Positions 11,930-25,029 of a stretch of DNA of 64,000 nt are shown here, piece after piece; the first letter of the stretch is position 1; each line of letters opens with the position of its first letter. The notes under the pieces are model-generated. The model saw only the letters and a program-made list of their open reading frames with translations. It did no database searches and was not told the DNA's origin. Source of the stretch: Phallus indusiatus (taxonomy: Eukaryota > Basidiomycota > Agaricomycetes > Phallales > Phallaceae); assembly GCA_027605045.1 (NCBI GenBank), contig JAQFWX010000002.1, positions 2,046,001 to 2,110,000 of the forward strand, in the 5' to 3' direction. Position numbers and translations under genes: made by a program.

Positions 11930-14330
11930 TCTCCACTAGTCAGCCTGGTATCTCTGCGTGGGACGGAACGTTATAGGGTGCTGGTGTTGAATATGCTCGC
12001 GGTATGTTTGTTCCAGGCTTGTAATATTGTATGCTAAATTGCGTCTCAGTGCTTCTGGCAAAAGCGCGTTTGGCTTTCAGGTCTGCTTTCTCATTACCAT
12101 CCACGCTAGAGTGTCCTGGAACCTATTTCATTTTCAGGCGCATGTTTGAATTGTCTACCAGAAGCTTGTCGAGCTGCTCGTGGACGGCCTATACGATGTG
12201 GTGCAAATGTGGTGCGCTGATCGTGGTTGGCGAATAGTGCAGGCCAAAATCGTGGCTATCATCATGCTATTGATGGCTTTCCGCTGCATTACCGCATGGA
12301 TGCCAAGACTCATACCGACAAGCTCGACTTCGAGAACAGTAAATTCTTTAATTGATAGCTCTAGATCCCTTTTCTCTTGCGTCCTTGAGGAGTACTGCTG
12401 CAACGCCGACTCTGTCGTCTGTCGCGTATCTGTCCGAGCAAGCAACACAGGTGCTGGGGTAGTTGTTGTTAGCCTTTTTCCTTCTTCTATGCTACAGGTT
12501 ATGCTAACATCAAATCTGTTCCTAATTAGGATATTTACGCGAGGTCTCGACCCGTTCAAACCTGTTCGTTCGCCCAGCCAAAGGTTCGCTTGAGGGCTTC
12601 TATTGGCGTGTAATGAGCATGCTATTGGTTTATCCTTTCGTGCACGACGTGATGGAAAATTGGCAAGTCGCGCGGATTCTCTTTGGCACAGTTCGTCGAA
12701 TAGTAACTGTGCTAATAGGAGATCGGTGTGTGCTCACATTTAGGGACTCTGTGGATATTGTCCGCATGGCACCAGTTGTGGCTAAGGCTGCTGCTCTTCG
12801 TATGTGTTCCAGTTTCCTTGCAAACCATATTATTGATCCTGATACACATTTAGCTCCATGATTCAGTCGACACCAGACGCTTGCAGCGTATAGGACTCGG
12901 GGTATGTGTGCTGCATGGCCCAGTCCAAACCTTTGACGTACGTATTTGCCTGCAGCTGGTGTTCTTCGAATCCCAGTTCCTAATCCAAAATGATTATTAG
13001 GTATATGATAGTGTTTGAAGGGGCGACTTACGACTGGTTTTGGAGAACAAATCAGGCCTACACACGAGTGTCTTCCGGTCGTGCTTTTGCCGTTCTCTCG
13101 TGAATCCCACAAGCTCCAGCTTGGACATCTCGAAGCTGGAGCTGTGGAGTTCGGCCCATTCCAGAGCGCCACACCCTTCAACTATGCGCTGAAAGCTCTT
13201 TGTGTGCTGCAGCAAAGATTTTGCCGGTAATGGCCAGGTATGCTACGTCATTTGCAAATCCTGTTCCCAGCTCATCTCGCTCTTGCGTAAAACTACGACT
13301 AGTCCCGAGATATAGACGTCGTAGCAAAAGAGAGATATGTGGTGACAGTACGATGGATCTGTACTGTTGAGATAGGCTCGTAGGAGAACTTGCGCGTTCA
13401 GGTAGGCCCGTCCGTCGGCTGTCAGGTTGTATTATCATTGATGGGAGATCCGGAAGAATACTGTACGCAATAACCTTCGCATTTTCTGCGTCTGTTTTTG
13501 CGGCAATAATGCCTACGATGTCTGATCTCTCGAGGACAGGGATGGTGCCACCGCTCGGTGTTCATATGTCAGTTTCATTCACGTTCTCAAGTCAGTTCTT
13601 CTAGTGATACAGCTGGGCCTTCTAGATCATCATCAAGCAATTGCGTCTTGTCTGCCGGTAGCCCCTGTGTAATCGGGTCATTCGGCTTATGGCGCCTCTG
13701 TAAATGCATCCTCGTCACCTTTCGTAGCTGTTTTGGTGTCTTCTTGGTGTCTTCGCTTCACCACTGCTTAGAGTTGGGGGTGATATAGAGGTCCGGGACC
13801 AAACGCGGATGGTGTGCTGGACTGAGTCGTCAAGATCTTCGGTAGCTAGTGACGCTGGTGAGATTCGTGTAATGCGCTTCTATCCTAGTTTCCTTGCGAA
13901 ATTCATCCCGGCTGACATTCCGGTAGTTTTTGCGTGGTTTCAGTTTTGTCTTCCGGACCGGGAGGTTGATCTTGGTTTGGAGATTGCCAGATAATGGTTG
14001 GCTGATGCAGGTTCTCAGGTAAGGTGTCGTTTCACAATTGTTAAATATCGTTCAATACAAATGATGAACAGAAAATAATGTCTAGCCCGGTTTCGGTTTT
14101 GGTCGTCATTGCCTCTAAGGTGGGTATGTCCTTCGAAAAAGCCAAGGCTGCTCATGTACCATGTCATTTTCTCAGGATATCGAGTAGCCTTTTGGGACCG
14201 TCTACATTCTGCCGTGAACGGGTGATTGTTCCGTTCTTCGTGCACATTGGATGTCTGTAGAAGTCACCCAGCCAGATTGTCAGGAGGGACCATTGCGTTT
14301 ACAGTTGGAAGTTGTCGTGGGCGTGCAGTG
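11930..14330 (-). mobile_element. Decayed LINE (endonuclease-RT-RNase H), copy 1
   Basis: Non-LTR retrotransposon remains read on the minus strand. From right to left: endonuclease-like segment near 14,245-14,080 (HEERNNHPFTAE, TWYMSSLG), an RT segment near 13,270-13,200 with FANDVAYLA where F-A-D-D is expected, a thumb-like segment near 13,020-13,180 (KLELVGFTRERQKHDRKT), and an RNase H-like domain at 12,559-12,060 (KEFTVLEVELVGMSLGIHAVMQ, then a P-G-HSSVDGNEKADLKAK-like stretch). Frames are interrupted many times, so it is not functional. The order EN-RT-RH fits fungal LINEs that carry RNase H. Its 3' end and target duplication were not resolved. Confidence 0.7.
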
Positions 14331-14399
14331 TTGTTCGTTTCGTCCATCAGCGACCTCCTGGCAGCCGTCCTATTCTCAGCCCTTGAAGGGCATTAAATG

Positions 14400-15930
14400 A
14401 TGAATGTTAAGTATATCCAAGTAGTTCAGTTTATTAGAAATGCGATACTATACAAAATTAAGTATTTAATGCAGTTATTTGATTTTTAGTAGCCCAGCTC
14501 GAATAAAACGCCTTGACGTGATTCTCAGACTGCACGCAGAATCTAAATAAAAGTATGAAGATAGATATCTAATCTCTGTATTAATCGAACTACGCACCTT
14601 GACTGAACTTAATGGAGTCGTCAGGACTCGAGCTTCAAGCTTCAAGCTCCATGGCTGACGTGGATACCAAGGACAGAAAACCCGTACCGGAGCTGAGATT
14701 ACATCGAGTAATGTACGTTGAATCCATAGGTCCAGTTCGTTAGGAAAGGCTGCGTATTCATTGTCCTAATAAATCTATTCCTGAATGAACGATTTCAATT
14801 GTCTTTTCACGACCGCTGGGGGTGACTTCGAAGGAGAAGATTTCGGCATCACGAACGTCATTGCTGACAAAACCAGAGCAGCGCGAGATGATCTGTTCAT
14901 GGGATGGGAGTAGACATTGGACGATGGAGTGCTTCCTCATCGTTGCTTCACCGGTTGCTTGGGTAATGGCACGTTGGTGCTACTATATAGAGGAGCTTGT
15001 CATCCAGTTGTGCGTGTTAGACTCCGTGCGACATGTTTCTTGTTCTAGACTGCAATTGACACAAGACTTGCCGCTCGTCAGGTATCATCATGTCGCACAT
15101 CTAAAGGTTCTTCGTGTCCCAGCTTTGACGTTGGCGTTGGTAGACATGGGAGGTTTTGAAAGCGTTGCCGGATAAGCTGAAACCGTGTTCGGAAATGTTG
15201 ACGTGTCATGGGTAAAAGCTATCCACGGTGAATCTGTTGGTGTTAACGTTGATATGGCGTGGACAGCGAGATGTTTTCGACAAAGCTGGACATGACGGGT
15301 ACCCGCGGAGACTGGAAGAAATTGGGAAGCAACCCATGTAAACTAAGCGACTTGAGTCAGCGCGAACAAAAGAGAATGTCAATTACATACCGAGCTCATT
15401 CACTAGCTCTTATTCTCTCAATCCGAGTTAGTCATATTCCATTATCCAGTAATACTAGCAACATTAACTGCAACTATGTTCAGGTCCACCGGCGATAACG
15501 GGGGTCTATTAAGTGGTCCACCAAACTCAAATAGAGCTGAGCACCAAAAGCGCCATCAACGTAGGCCTTCAAAGGTACGTCTTCATTATAAGAAACAAAA
15601 CACGAATTTGTTGAGTACCACCACGGCTGTGTTGAGCTTCAAAGCGTTCGGAATGTTAAAAGGTGAATGAGCACCAGCAATGAAATGAGAACGGTGCTTC
15701 GCGTGTCCATTCCCACCGACCCTTGGATGCACACAGGAAAAATGGAGGGCGGATGAGACTGGAAGACACGGTGACTGGAGCCCAGGAGAAGTGAGACGAC
15801 AAGACGGACGCGGTTTGTCCTACAAGCCCCGTTCCAAAGGTAGGTCGAGGCGGCAGTATAATGAAGGTCTGGTGCAGAGGGATCTATGACTGTGGGCTCT
15901 GCTGGTAGGCTTTCATCACAGTGTGCTGAA
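14400..15930 (-). repeat. Repeat family R copy (R-d), directly 3' of gene B
   Basis: Same layout as R-a and R-f: AT-rich 3' segment (about 14,510-14,750), 60-codon ORF, the intron block with cataccga near 15,390, the VDLNIVAV segment near 15,480 and the N-terminal segment to about 15,900. A TATA-like tatatag lies about 45 bp upstream of the 60-codon ORF start (near 14,985), so that ORF could have its own promoter. The LNWDTKNI segment is shortened here. Overall a decayed gene of unknown function. Confidence 0.55.
14758..14940 (-). CDS. Conserved 60-aa ORF of repeat family R (copy 2)
   Basis: Sixty codons, starting MRKHSIVQCL and ending IDLLGQ, aligning without gaps to the copy at 4673-4855 over the whole length. 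Conserved stretches are SIVQCL, HEQI, RCSGFVSNDV and KTIEI. Preservation of start, stop and frame between two diverged copies suggests past purifying selection, although most of the surrounding R sequence is broken. No known domain recognised; soluble and without a signal peptide. Confidence 0.45.
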   Translation of the reverse strand: MRKHSIVQCLLPSHEQIISRCSGFVSNDVRDAEIFSFEVTPSGREKTIEIVHSGIDLLGQ

Positions 15931-16937
15931 GACCATGTGCGTGACTCTGTGACAAAACGTTCTCTGCGTGTTCTTTTCCCATTTATCAATGAAATGCTAA
16001 ACCCTGAAGCTTTGAAGGCCTGACGCTGTATCTGTGCAGATTTTGCTATTTGAGTAAAGGCGAAGAAAGACGATAAATTCCGAGAATTTTGCCTTCGTGA
16101 CCCGAGTTGGATAATTTTAATGCCGATGCATGCCGTTTGACACCATCTGAATCCAATCTTTCGCCACGACAAACTCGGCATCCTCAGTGGTATCCTTCTC
16201 GCTTGGAGACGCTTGGAGAAAAGTGTCGATGAAATAGCTGTTTTTTTGTGGGATGGATGGTGCAGTTGGCGATGATAGCGCAAGAAAAAAAGAGCTTTGA
16301 ATAAAATGGTACGGAAATGGTGACGCAATCTCATGAGCCGGATCCACGTCGACGAGTCACGCAATACTCCTTTCATTTGACATGTTCTGAATTATCGAAT
16401 TTAGAAGTACGCCCCCACATATACTCCAACGAAAATCTGCTCAAAGCTTAGACTTGTACTACCCCTCAATCCGCCCGTAATGATTTCCGCTCGCGACTTC
16501 TGTTCTGGCTACCTACGTCGTCTCGAAATTTTCTATGACAGACCACTATGAAAAGGAATGGTCTGTTTAGCGTCGAAGATGGGTCATTTATGTCAAGCGT
16601 CAAAATATGTTAGACGGTTGTGGAGTCTAAGGTGACGCTCTCACCTGACGGAAAGTATATATTCATCTCCGCGATTTCCCAATTCCTCTACGATCTACTG
16701 TGGACTCCCTTGTCAAACATACAAACTGGGACGGAGAATCTCAGGATTTTAATGTTTTTCGGCATCGCGGAGCCTCGAAGAACTAAGTTTCATCACGTAG
16801 CATCACCCAGCCGGTCTTTCGCATTGATGCAGCCAATACAGTAGATAGCGATTGAACGAGAGTATTCTGAACGAAGCCAGTTAGGCCAGTCTCCTAATTA
16901 CTTTACAATGTATAATACAAAAAATATCAAGATTCAG
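15931..16937. other. Spacer downstream of gene B
   Basis: Presumed 3' flank of gene B. A minus-strand open frame (16,376-15,639) starts here and runs into R-d, but it has no recognisable domain. No terminator motif can be identified with confidence. Confidence 0.35.
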
Positions 16938-19900
16938 CTACTTTTTGCATTCTGTCCATCTTTCACCGTGAACAAAATTTTCGAAATTGAGTTTTGTAAA
17001 CTTCCTCCAGGATGCCATGAGTCCGCCTGTGATCATTGACATGCCTGGATACCACAAATCCAATTGCATCTCCTCCGGAATCCAGAATAAAAGTTCACCG
17101 TGTGGGCCCAGCATCCAACCATCCCAACTTGACTTCGCCCCAGGCAAAAAGCTTGCTTTATTATTCGCTATCAGTGCGTAATCTAGTACCTCACTATCTT
17201 CAGAGCGCAGCTTGTAATCCTCAATTAATCTAGACAAACACTGAGTAAAATACTCGACTGAATAGCCAAACTCGTACCGTCTCGTTTGAAGATGCTCAAA
17301 TTTCTCGGCGAGCTGCTGATAGTTTATATGATCGCCCCAAAAGCGTGTCATGATTTCGTACACACGCATATCCCACATCCTCGTTATATCCAAGCTATCA
17401 ACCAACAAGAGGCTGTCTCCATTTAATGCTATTGGGTAGGATGTCCGATACCCGTCAATAGAATACAGGAATCCTGGTAAAAGGCACTGCATGACTATAT
17501 TTTGAGTCTGTATATTCCAGATATTGACACGATCGTTTGTGTCTCCTTTCAATCTGACCAATGCACATATCCGCTCGGAGTCGTTAGAGAAACAAAACAT
17601 CGAGACCTTATTGTCGGATGGGAGCCCATCTAACGGAATGCCCTTCTCCATATCCCAGAGATTCACTTTCTTCTGATCCTCAAGAGGTATCCAAGCAATG
17701 TATTTTCGATTTGGGGAGAATGCTGGAAGGTGGCGTGTATTGAAACAATCAATGCTTGCACCTGTTGAGCAGTCTAAAATACCCAATTTGAACCTAGTAT
17801 TATCCCTATCCCAGCTATCCCAGCTGGGCCATGTTTTAACACACGCGCATATATATGTGTCATTGGAAGAGACGAAGATTGAACGGATAAATGAATTGAT
17901 CGTTTTATAGAGACCACGTTTCTTGACGTTGTTTGAACGGACACATAGATCATGCGGAAAGGGCCCATTGATCGTTTCGTGTGATTCCGAATCACGTTCC
18001 TCGACGAAGCAGTGTTCATCTGTTTGATATGCAACCCAAAACGTAGCGCCCGTTTGAGAGAAAGTAAGAGCCGTCACTTTACTGGATACTCTACTGCAGC
18101 TGCTCAAAGTACGGGCGCGGACATCCCATACTTTGATATTGTTCTTTTCATCACAGCTTAAAAGGCGGTCGCCTCTTGTAGAGAATGCGAGAATGGTGAG
18201 TGGTTCGCCCAATTCATCTATAGTGAATATCTCCTTTTCATCGATGTTCCAGAGACAAAGAGAAGACGGTCGATTGGTGTCAACATAAGCAATGGTCCAA
18301 TGATTATCTTCCGAGGAGACTTCGGCAAGTGGTCGGGGGTCGTGCATATCATCAACCATCACATGTATCACAGAGACGGCGTTTAAGACAGCAGTTCCCG
18401 CAAGATTCAGAACTCGAAGGTCTCCTGCCCGCGAATTATTCCATCTCAGAATGACATGTTGTCCCTTGTGCCAAGCTCCATTAAATGTATAGGAACCTAG
18501 CACTTCATCAAAATCGTCTTCGACCTCACTCCTGTTGTCGATTTCTTGAAGCCCATCCCATGCTAGAACATGGAGCATACCAGCGTCACGGTGCCAAACT
18601 GCTATGTGTGTCGCATTAGATGATAGGGCCTCTACATTGTAAAGGTCTGAGTGTTCGCGTTCCACTGTCACAATGCGCCGTGAGTCCTTTCCTGTCGATA
18701 CATTCCGGATCAAGCACTCGTTTTTGACAGAAAGGAACAGATCTTCCCCATCCGGAGAGAGCCCTGCTGTGAAACGTAGGAAGGAGTTCTGAAACTGGCA
18801 AACCATCGTCCTCGTCTGTATGTCATAAACCTCTATGTCGCAAGTTTTCTTGTCCAAAACCCCAGGGTCCATGACGTGAACAATGATGTAATTATCGCTT
18901 AATGCTTTTAACTCGTGATTCTTGGTAAGCGACGCAAACGAAACGAATGTCTTTTCTCGAGTATCCCAAAGTCGCAACACCTCGCCGTAGGACTGAATGC
19001 CAACGAACCTTCCTCTTGAGGAGAACATGCACATTGGATAACCTGAAATGTCTTCGAAAGGTTTGACACGAGTCTCTCTCTCATATAAAGTCATAGCTTC
19101 TTTGGTCCTGAAAGCAACGAAACGTCCATCTGGAGAGATATGGCAAGAACGGCATTCTTTTGGTGCAATCCCTTCGTTAGACTCATATGAAACATTCCTC
19201 GTCTTTTCCTCCCAGATCAAGATACCTCCATGTTTATAGCAACAGTAAACCAGTTCTCCATTCAATGAAAATACGATATCGGTGACACGCGCCTCTTCTT
19301 CCGGACTCGTCTGACAAAGCATTTCGCCAGTAATATAATCCCACACCCATAAATCCCCGTTGGAGAAGCCAGCTGCGATTTGTTTGTTTTGAGGGGAGAA
19401 TGCAAGTTTCCATGGAGGTGATGAGGGGTGTTTTTGAATAACACTGTTTTTAAATTGAGGCTTGAGGGATATAGGTTGACCGATATCCATGCTGAAAAGG
19501 TGTGGGTACTGGAGAAGAAATTGTGATGATATGAATGATTCCTTTGAGATATAAGGAAGGGCAGAAAGGTAAAGATGCGGTGTGCTCTCCGTCATCATCT
19601 CTCCAAATTTGAACAAAAATTGTGATGCCTCTTCTGCGAGTGAAGCTAATTTAGGATACCTATTCTACATATCAAGTATTTTAATTTTAAATCACCACAT
19701 AAATTGTGAACACTTACTTTTGCCATACTTATTAGGATCTGCATTCCAGAACGACCATGATTATATACCTCCGCTAAGAGACTAAGCACTTCAAACAAGT
19801 GCAGTAATTGGGTGCGAAACAAATTGTTGATTTCACCCAGAAGGTCATCAAGTTTTGAATATTGCAAGTGATACGCCCAAAAACAACATGCATATGACAA

Positions 19901-22566
19901 GGCTGATGGAATTGCTTTGGCTACCCGAGAACCGAAATACGGTACATCTTCATTCCGTTCGTGTGACGTTTCTAGATCACATATGTTGAACCGGAGCATC
20001 CCATTCATGACCCGTAAACATGCGTGCGTGAAAAAACTTTGGTCCGATGTCTCAATGTAATACCGATTCCGTGTTCCGGACTTTTGATCGGGACTGAGGA
20101 AAAAATCGAAAACTGAGGTGTGTATTGGTCGAACTTGAGTAGTAGATTGACCGTCGAGGCCGATGAACAGCGAATTCAACAGCTTCAATACAACTTGAAC
20201 GTTCTTGCTGTCCCCACAAATAGGTCCGAAAAATGCCTGCAGGTCCGAGATTGAAAGTGGCTTCCGTGCAACTATGACTGCCCCAACGCATATTTTCAAT
20301 GGAATGAGATAGCTGTCAGAGTGACAACCTGGCTGGGCATCGAGAACCCGGTGGTACATCTCGTACAAGGAAGATGTCGATTCTAAAAGGACGGTTTTGA
20401 ATCGCTGTGCTGCTTGTAGTTCTTCAAGTTCTAGAATATAATCGCATGCGATTTTCGCCCACTGAAAGAGGTTTTGCGCCTTCTGAGCTAATAACAAACG
20501 CCAATCTCTGTTCTCCATATCCAGAATCTCTGCCACGGCGGAAAGCTTAAGAGAGACGAATTGTCGGATGTCGTTCAGGGTGTCAACGGAGTTGATGGTT
20601 GCCATATGTATGGTACGAACATTTGAATGTTGATGAAAACATGCGATATCATGCTCGGGGCGTGACGTAATCACGATACGATAATTGCTCGGAAGCTCTG
20701 AACTTCGCTTGAAAAGCAAGTTCAGAATGACCTTGCGTTCCGTTGGGTCACCGGCTTCATCCAAGGCATCTATGATGATGACTATACGCCTCGTCATCCC
20801 GACTGGCATCCCAATGGAAGGTTTGATAATCATCTCCTCAAATTGCGTTATGGGATCGGGAGATTTTCTGATGGCAGTTTTTTCAGTAGCCTGTACAAGA
20901 TTTCGTCGCCACCAGAAATTCGATTTGTGGTCCGCCAAGTCACGGGAAATGGTGCTGAATAAGAAGCTGATTCTTCCTTTATTACTTCGATTGAAGCAGA
21001 AGAATGAGCCTAATCCGTCACCCAATTTCTTGGCAACCATGTGAGCAACTGCTGATTTTCCGGTGCCTGCCTGTCCACTAAGGAGGAGAACGCGTGCAGA
21101 CGTATCCGCCTGATAAATCCATTTGACTATCTCTCCAATTAGCTTTTCGCGGGTCCCATGTAGGCACATTTTATTGTGGTCAAGACCAACGTTCTCTCCG
21201 TATGGGATATCGCTAAGACGCTTGAAATCGTCTTACACAAATATTAGGAACCGAACGCACAATAGTAAGAGGGGACGAAGACTGACCACTATTCGAAGTC
21301 GTGATTCCTATTTGCAGTATCAAGAAATCCTCAACAGTTTTAAAAATTTGATCAAATGAGTCCTTAAACTTTGAAATCTTGCTATCGAAGCCCACTCCTC
21401 TCATCAGATTTGTACCTGATCATCAGATAGAATGTCACATTGCTTGAACTAAGTTGAGAATGAAAGGAAAAAATAGCTACCGGCACTATTATTGGTATAT
21501 TTCTTGATGAAATCGACGCACTCGCAAGTTGTATCAATGAGAAGCTTCAATTTATCGCTTTGAGTGTCTGTAAGAACAGACAATCTGTCCGCTTCGTTTA
21601 TGTACTTGTAAATGTCCGCCAAGCGCTCGAATAAATTTTGAACATTTTTGTTTCGGGTTGCATGCATTTGGAGAATCTAGAGAAGGCGTCAGCCACTATG
21701 GGAAATATAGGAATGGTAGCCCTCACATTTGGAACAATTGAGAGGATACTCCAAGCTAGGTGGCCGTATGGATGCAGCTATATTTTGTCGCTAATTAGGA
21801 TAATTCACAAGCTAGCAATAATTTAGGGCAAACCGAGGAAGCAGAATCCGCTGCCGACTTTACGAGGTCGAAATAAGTAAGAAATGTGGACCAAGATACG
21901 CCTTGAGTAAAATAGATACCCTCGCTCTGTCGTTTGGCTTTGTCTAGCAAATCTTTGAAGCGATCTTCTTTGATTGTGAAACTTAGTTGGCTCTGCTGGC
22001 CCAGGCGAACCTTGCAAACTCCTATAGCAATTTCGTAAATGAGAATGAAAGTGAGGGCCACGAAACATACCAGCTGAACGTTGCATCAAAAGAAGACTGG
22101 ACACAGTATTTGTATACTCTCCGATTAGAACCTCCAAGTCGTCCGCCTTTCCATTTTTCATAAGAATTTTGAAGGTGATGGTGGATTCTGTCGTAACATT
22201 ATAGCTTTTTTAAGGGAGTTAGTTGAATAGCGGGTGATTACTCAGATCCGATAGCCTCACAGAATCTGTTCACTCCAAACAACCCGATTGCTCTTGCCAT
22301 TCCCCACGACTGATTCCAATCTTTCGTGATCGTTACCGGTGACCTTGGAGATTTCGATAACGAAGGTCGGTTTGCTCCAAGGAAAGGAAGAAGCAGGAGG
22401 ATTTCCCAGTTCAATATCTACAAACGCCATCAATCTACGTGCAAGATAGGTTGTTTAACTTCCTAATACCGGAAATCGCATATCGATACTGCTCAAACCT
22501 GCGAGAGAAATTTAATCAGTTTGCTAGTATTGATAATAAACAGTAATTTCACAACAATGATGACAT
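16938..22566 (-). CDS. NACHT-WD40 (STAND/NLR-like) gene B, apparently complete
   Basis: Probably a functional NLR-like protein of about 1,700 residues. The ATG at 22,564-22,566 opens a short exon (MSSLL, then FEQYRYAIS after a spliced intron). Next come a C2-like domain (FVIEISKVTG, VVWSEQIL, YNVTTESTITFKIL), a linker (VRLGQQSQLSFTIKED; RNKNVQNLFERLADIYKYI), and the NACHT domain with Walker A GQAGTGKS at 21,053-21,076, Walker B IVIIIDALDE and ITSRPEHD. An intron (19,719-19,665) separates this from the WD40 exon (19,664-16,938), which starts near MMTESTPHLYLSALPYI and has about ten WD-like strands (LWVWD, LRLWD, IKVWD, VNLWD, RMWDM). A 50-bp intron after VPN removes an apparent frameshift near 21,670. 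NACHT NTPases couple nucleotide state to oligomerisation, and WD40 propellers usually sense partners. Its N-terminal effector type is not certain. Confidence 0.85.
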
Positions 22567-23479
22567 TACGGTTTGCGTGGCGTCAAAAATGGTTTGGATA
22601 GTGGTTAGTGAGGAAGAGAGTAATGATTGGGTAAATCTGGGGGTAGAACCGCAGCGCAACGTGTTTGACTGTTTGTACAGCTTCGTACACAGGTTCTACT
22701 TCAAGGTGCACAATCAAAGAGGTTCCCACAGGTTTCAAGCTCCAAAAGGACTGAACGCCCGTACTTGATTCGTCTTGGAAGACAAGGTAGCGCCGTGGCA
22801 AAAGTCCAGTTCATCCAATCACTCATGTTTTCCAAGTAAAATGTTGGCCTCGGGTGGATACCGGGAGACAAAGAACACAAGTTGAGCTCAGAATACGTTC
22901 GCTGGCTGGAGCGCGAATAATGTGAGTTCAGATTATCCATCCAGTTATTGACGTTTTTTTTGCGAATCGTGAGCGATGACTCAGGCAACTGTTAAAAAAG
23001 ATACGCCCAATGAAAAGCCGTGAAATCTATTTTTTATTTCTTAATAAATCTTTTATTTCATAAACAATCGAATTTACGAAATAGCCTAGTAATAGGAGTG
23101 TAAGTCTTCCACTAGCCACACAACAAAACCGAGAGACTTACCTCGCTCTTTTGTCCTTTTTGTAATCATACCACAAACCTCCAGCTCTTCAAAAGTAAGC
23201 GTGATAGCCGTAGAGATCTTACCCTCGAGGATAAACCTAGGCTTGATATACTTCACGACATTACCTTCTAATCGTTGCAACCAAAGCCGTAGGACCACAT
23301 ATTCGGCCCCGTGCACGTCGCGACCCCTTCAGCGATGGTCTTTTGAGTCATTGAAGGGCTATTTCAAAGAAGAAAAACATATTATAAGCTTCACGAATGT
23401 GACTGAATCTAGAACAGGGATCAGGCTATCTGTTCCTGATATGAGAGTGGACGTTGGACGACGGGCGAAATAAATCGCC
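22567..23479. other. Spacer upstream of gene B
   Basis: Holds the likely promoter of gene B. The minus-strand frame 22,988-22,701 has no known domain. No repeat shared with the region upstream of gene A was recognised. Confidence 0.35.
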
Positions 23480-24620
23480 GGTTCCTAACAATGGAACGTT
23501 GACAGAAGAACTTGAGGATCAGTTGCACCGGTGTGACGGAAGAGAGCATTGACTTGCGCATTTGTGTCTCTGCACAATATCCATACGATGCATGACGTCT
23601 TCCGCTAATATTGAACACATATTCTTCGTGTCCCAGTTCGCCGTATGGATTGATAATATCGCTAGTTTACTGAAAGCTCCAATGTCGGTGTCTGTATAAG
23701 CGTTGCCAGGAACATTGATACCGAAATTATTGGTGTGCCACATTTGTAAGTGGTAGATGGTGAACGTTGAACCCGTGGATGTTGAAAGGATGGAAAGACG
23801 ATAGATGTAGTGTTTGCGACGCGGATGACAACTTGGAGGGTGCATTCAGAACACGTTCCATGACACATTCTCGCACTCGCTGAGTCTGTACCCCTTTTTC
23901 CAGCAACACGAGCCGTTGTTCAAGAACACAAGCATCCAGGTCCACCAGCAGCGATGATACTGACCGAGCCGAAATTGGCTTGGATACGTTACCAGGCAAG
24001 CTAGCACCGTATTTCAGATATTGGCGCGTCCCGGACGTAAGCTCATGAGGATGAATCTGCTAGTGCTGCCGGCGGAGATGACAAGACGTTTTGCGGCCGT
24101 CGTAGACATGATGTTCGTAACGTGTGTGTCAACCTGGAGGGACCCTGTCTTCAGGAACATATTGCACGCGCGACAAACTTAGGTGATACAGTGCATAAAA
24201 GCTAGACAGAATGATGAGAATTGACGACATGGGAAAAGACTACGAGGACAGCATACCGCGTACTAGCCAGAGGTTGGGTCTGCGTTTTCACGTTTACTGA
24301 GGGACACATCCCGTTTTTCAGCAACATAAGCTAAGGTGTTCATAAACACTAGCAGCATAGCTGCATCCGGATCCGGCAGCGGTAACGGGAGTCCACCTAT
24401 CTCAGATGCATCGAAAGTATTACTGAGTAGGCTCTTCATTAAGATGGGATAGAGGGACGTACGCATGGTGACCGGAAGACTTAGAAGGATCGCAAGACAG
24501 CGCGAGGCACACAGTTTGTAGAAAAATGACGATGAACCCAGTTCCCAAGGTGGGTTGAAACTGGAAAATGGAGTCTTGGTGCAGAGGGGATATGCAGTCA
24601 AATATATAGGGTATTTTTTT
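23480..24620 (-). repeat. Repeat family R copies (R-e)
   Basis: Two overlapping R-like pieces. One has the NWDTKNM segment near 23,610 and a VDLDACVLEQRLVLLEK segment near 23,900; the other has DPDAAMLLVFMNTLAYVAEK near 24,350 with the N-terminal segment to about 24,600. They are shared with R-g and R-c. No intact product. The region lies on the 3' side of LINE copy 2 (in its reading direction), mirroring R-c and LINE copy 1. Confidence 0.5.
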
Positions 24621-25029
24621 TTGCGGATGAAAGCTAAGAAAAATGAACGTGTCGAGAATGCGCGAGGAAAAGACTGAAAGGGACGCACCTTGGATGCACC
24701 GGGAGGTTCCGAGTACCGCTTAAAAGAACCTGTATGGTAGTCTATGGTAGTCTCTGGGCTTAGATTTAAGTAATTAGCCATTTCAATAGCGATTCACACA
24801 ATCGTATCGTAGGATCGTGGAATTTGGAGTCGATACCGGGCAGGTCTAGTTCGGAGTGTAGGCGCAATTCCACGTAAGTCTATGTTCTACAAAAAGCCGA
24901 GCTCGACACCATTGGCGCTCATTGTTTTTACAAGCCTCGTTCTCGTGGAGCGTGTCCAGTTTGTATTTGAGTCTTGACTAAGTCTTGCCGAGTCTCGTGA
25001 CAGTTATTGAAAAGAGTTGGTAATGGTTA
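24621..25029. other. Spacer between R-e and LINE copy 2
   Basis: No gene recognised. It includes the tail of a minus-strand open frame (24,781-24,263) that begins MANYLNLSPE and has no assignable domain. Confidence 0.3.

Noticed and set aside
12180..12593. Plus-strand ORF
   Set aside because: It is antisense to the RNase H domain of LINE copy 1.
21640..21700. Frameshift in gene B between the linker and NACHT
   Set aside because: A 50-bp intron (GTGAGG...TCTCTAG) after VPN restores the frame, and gene A has an intron at the same place.
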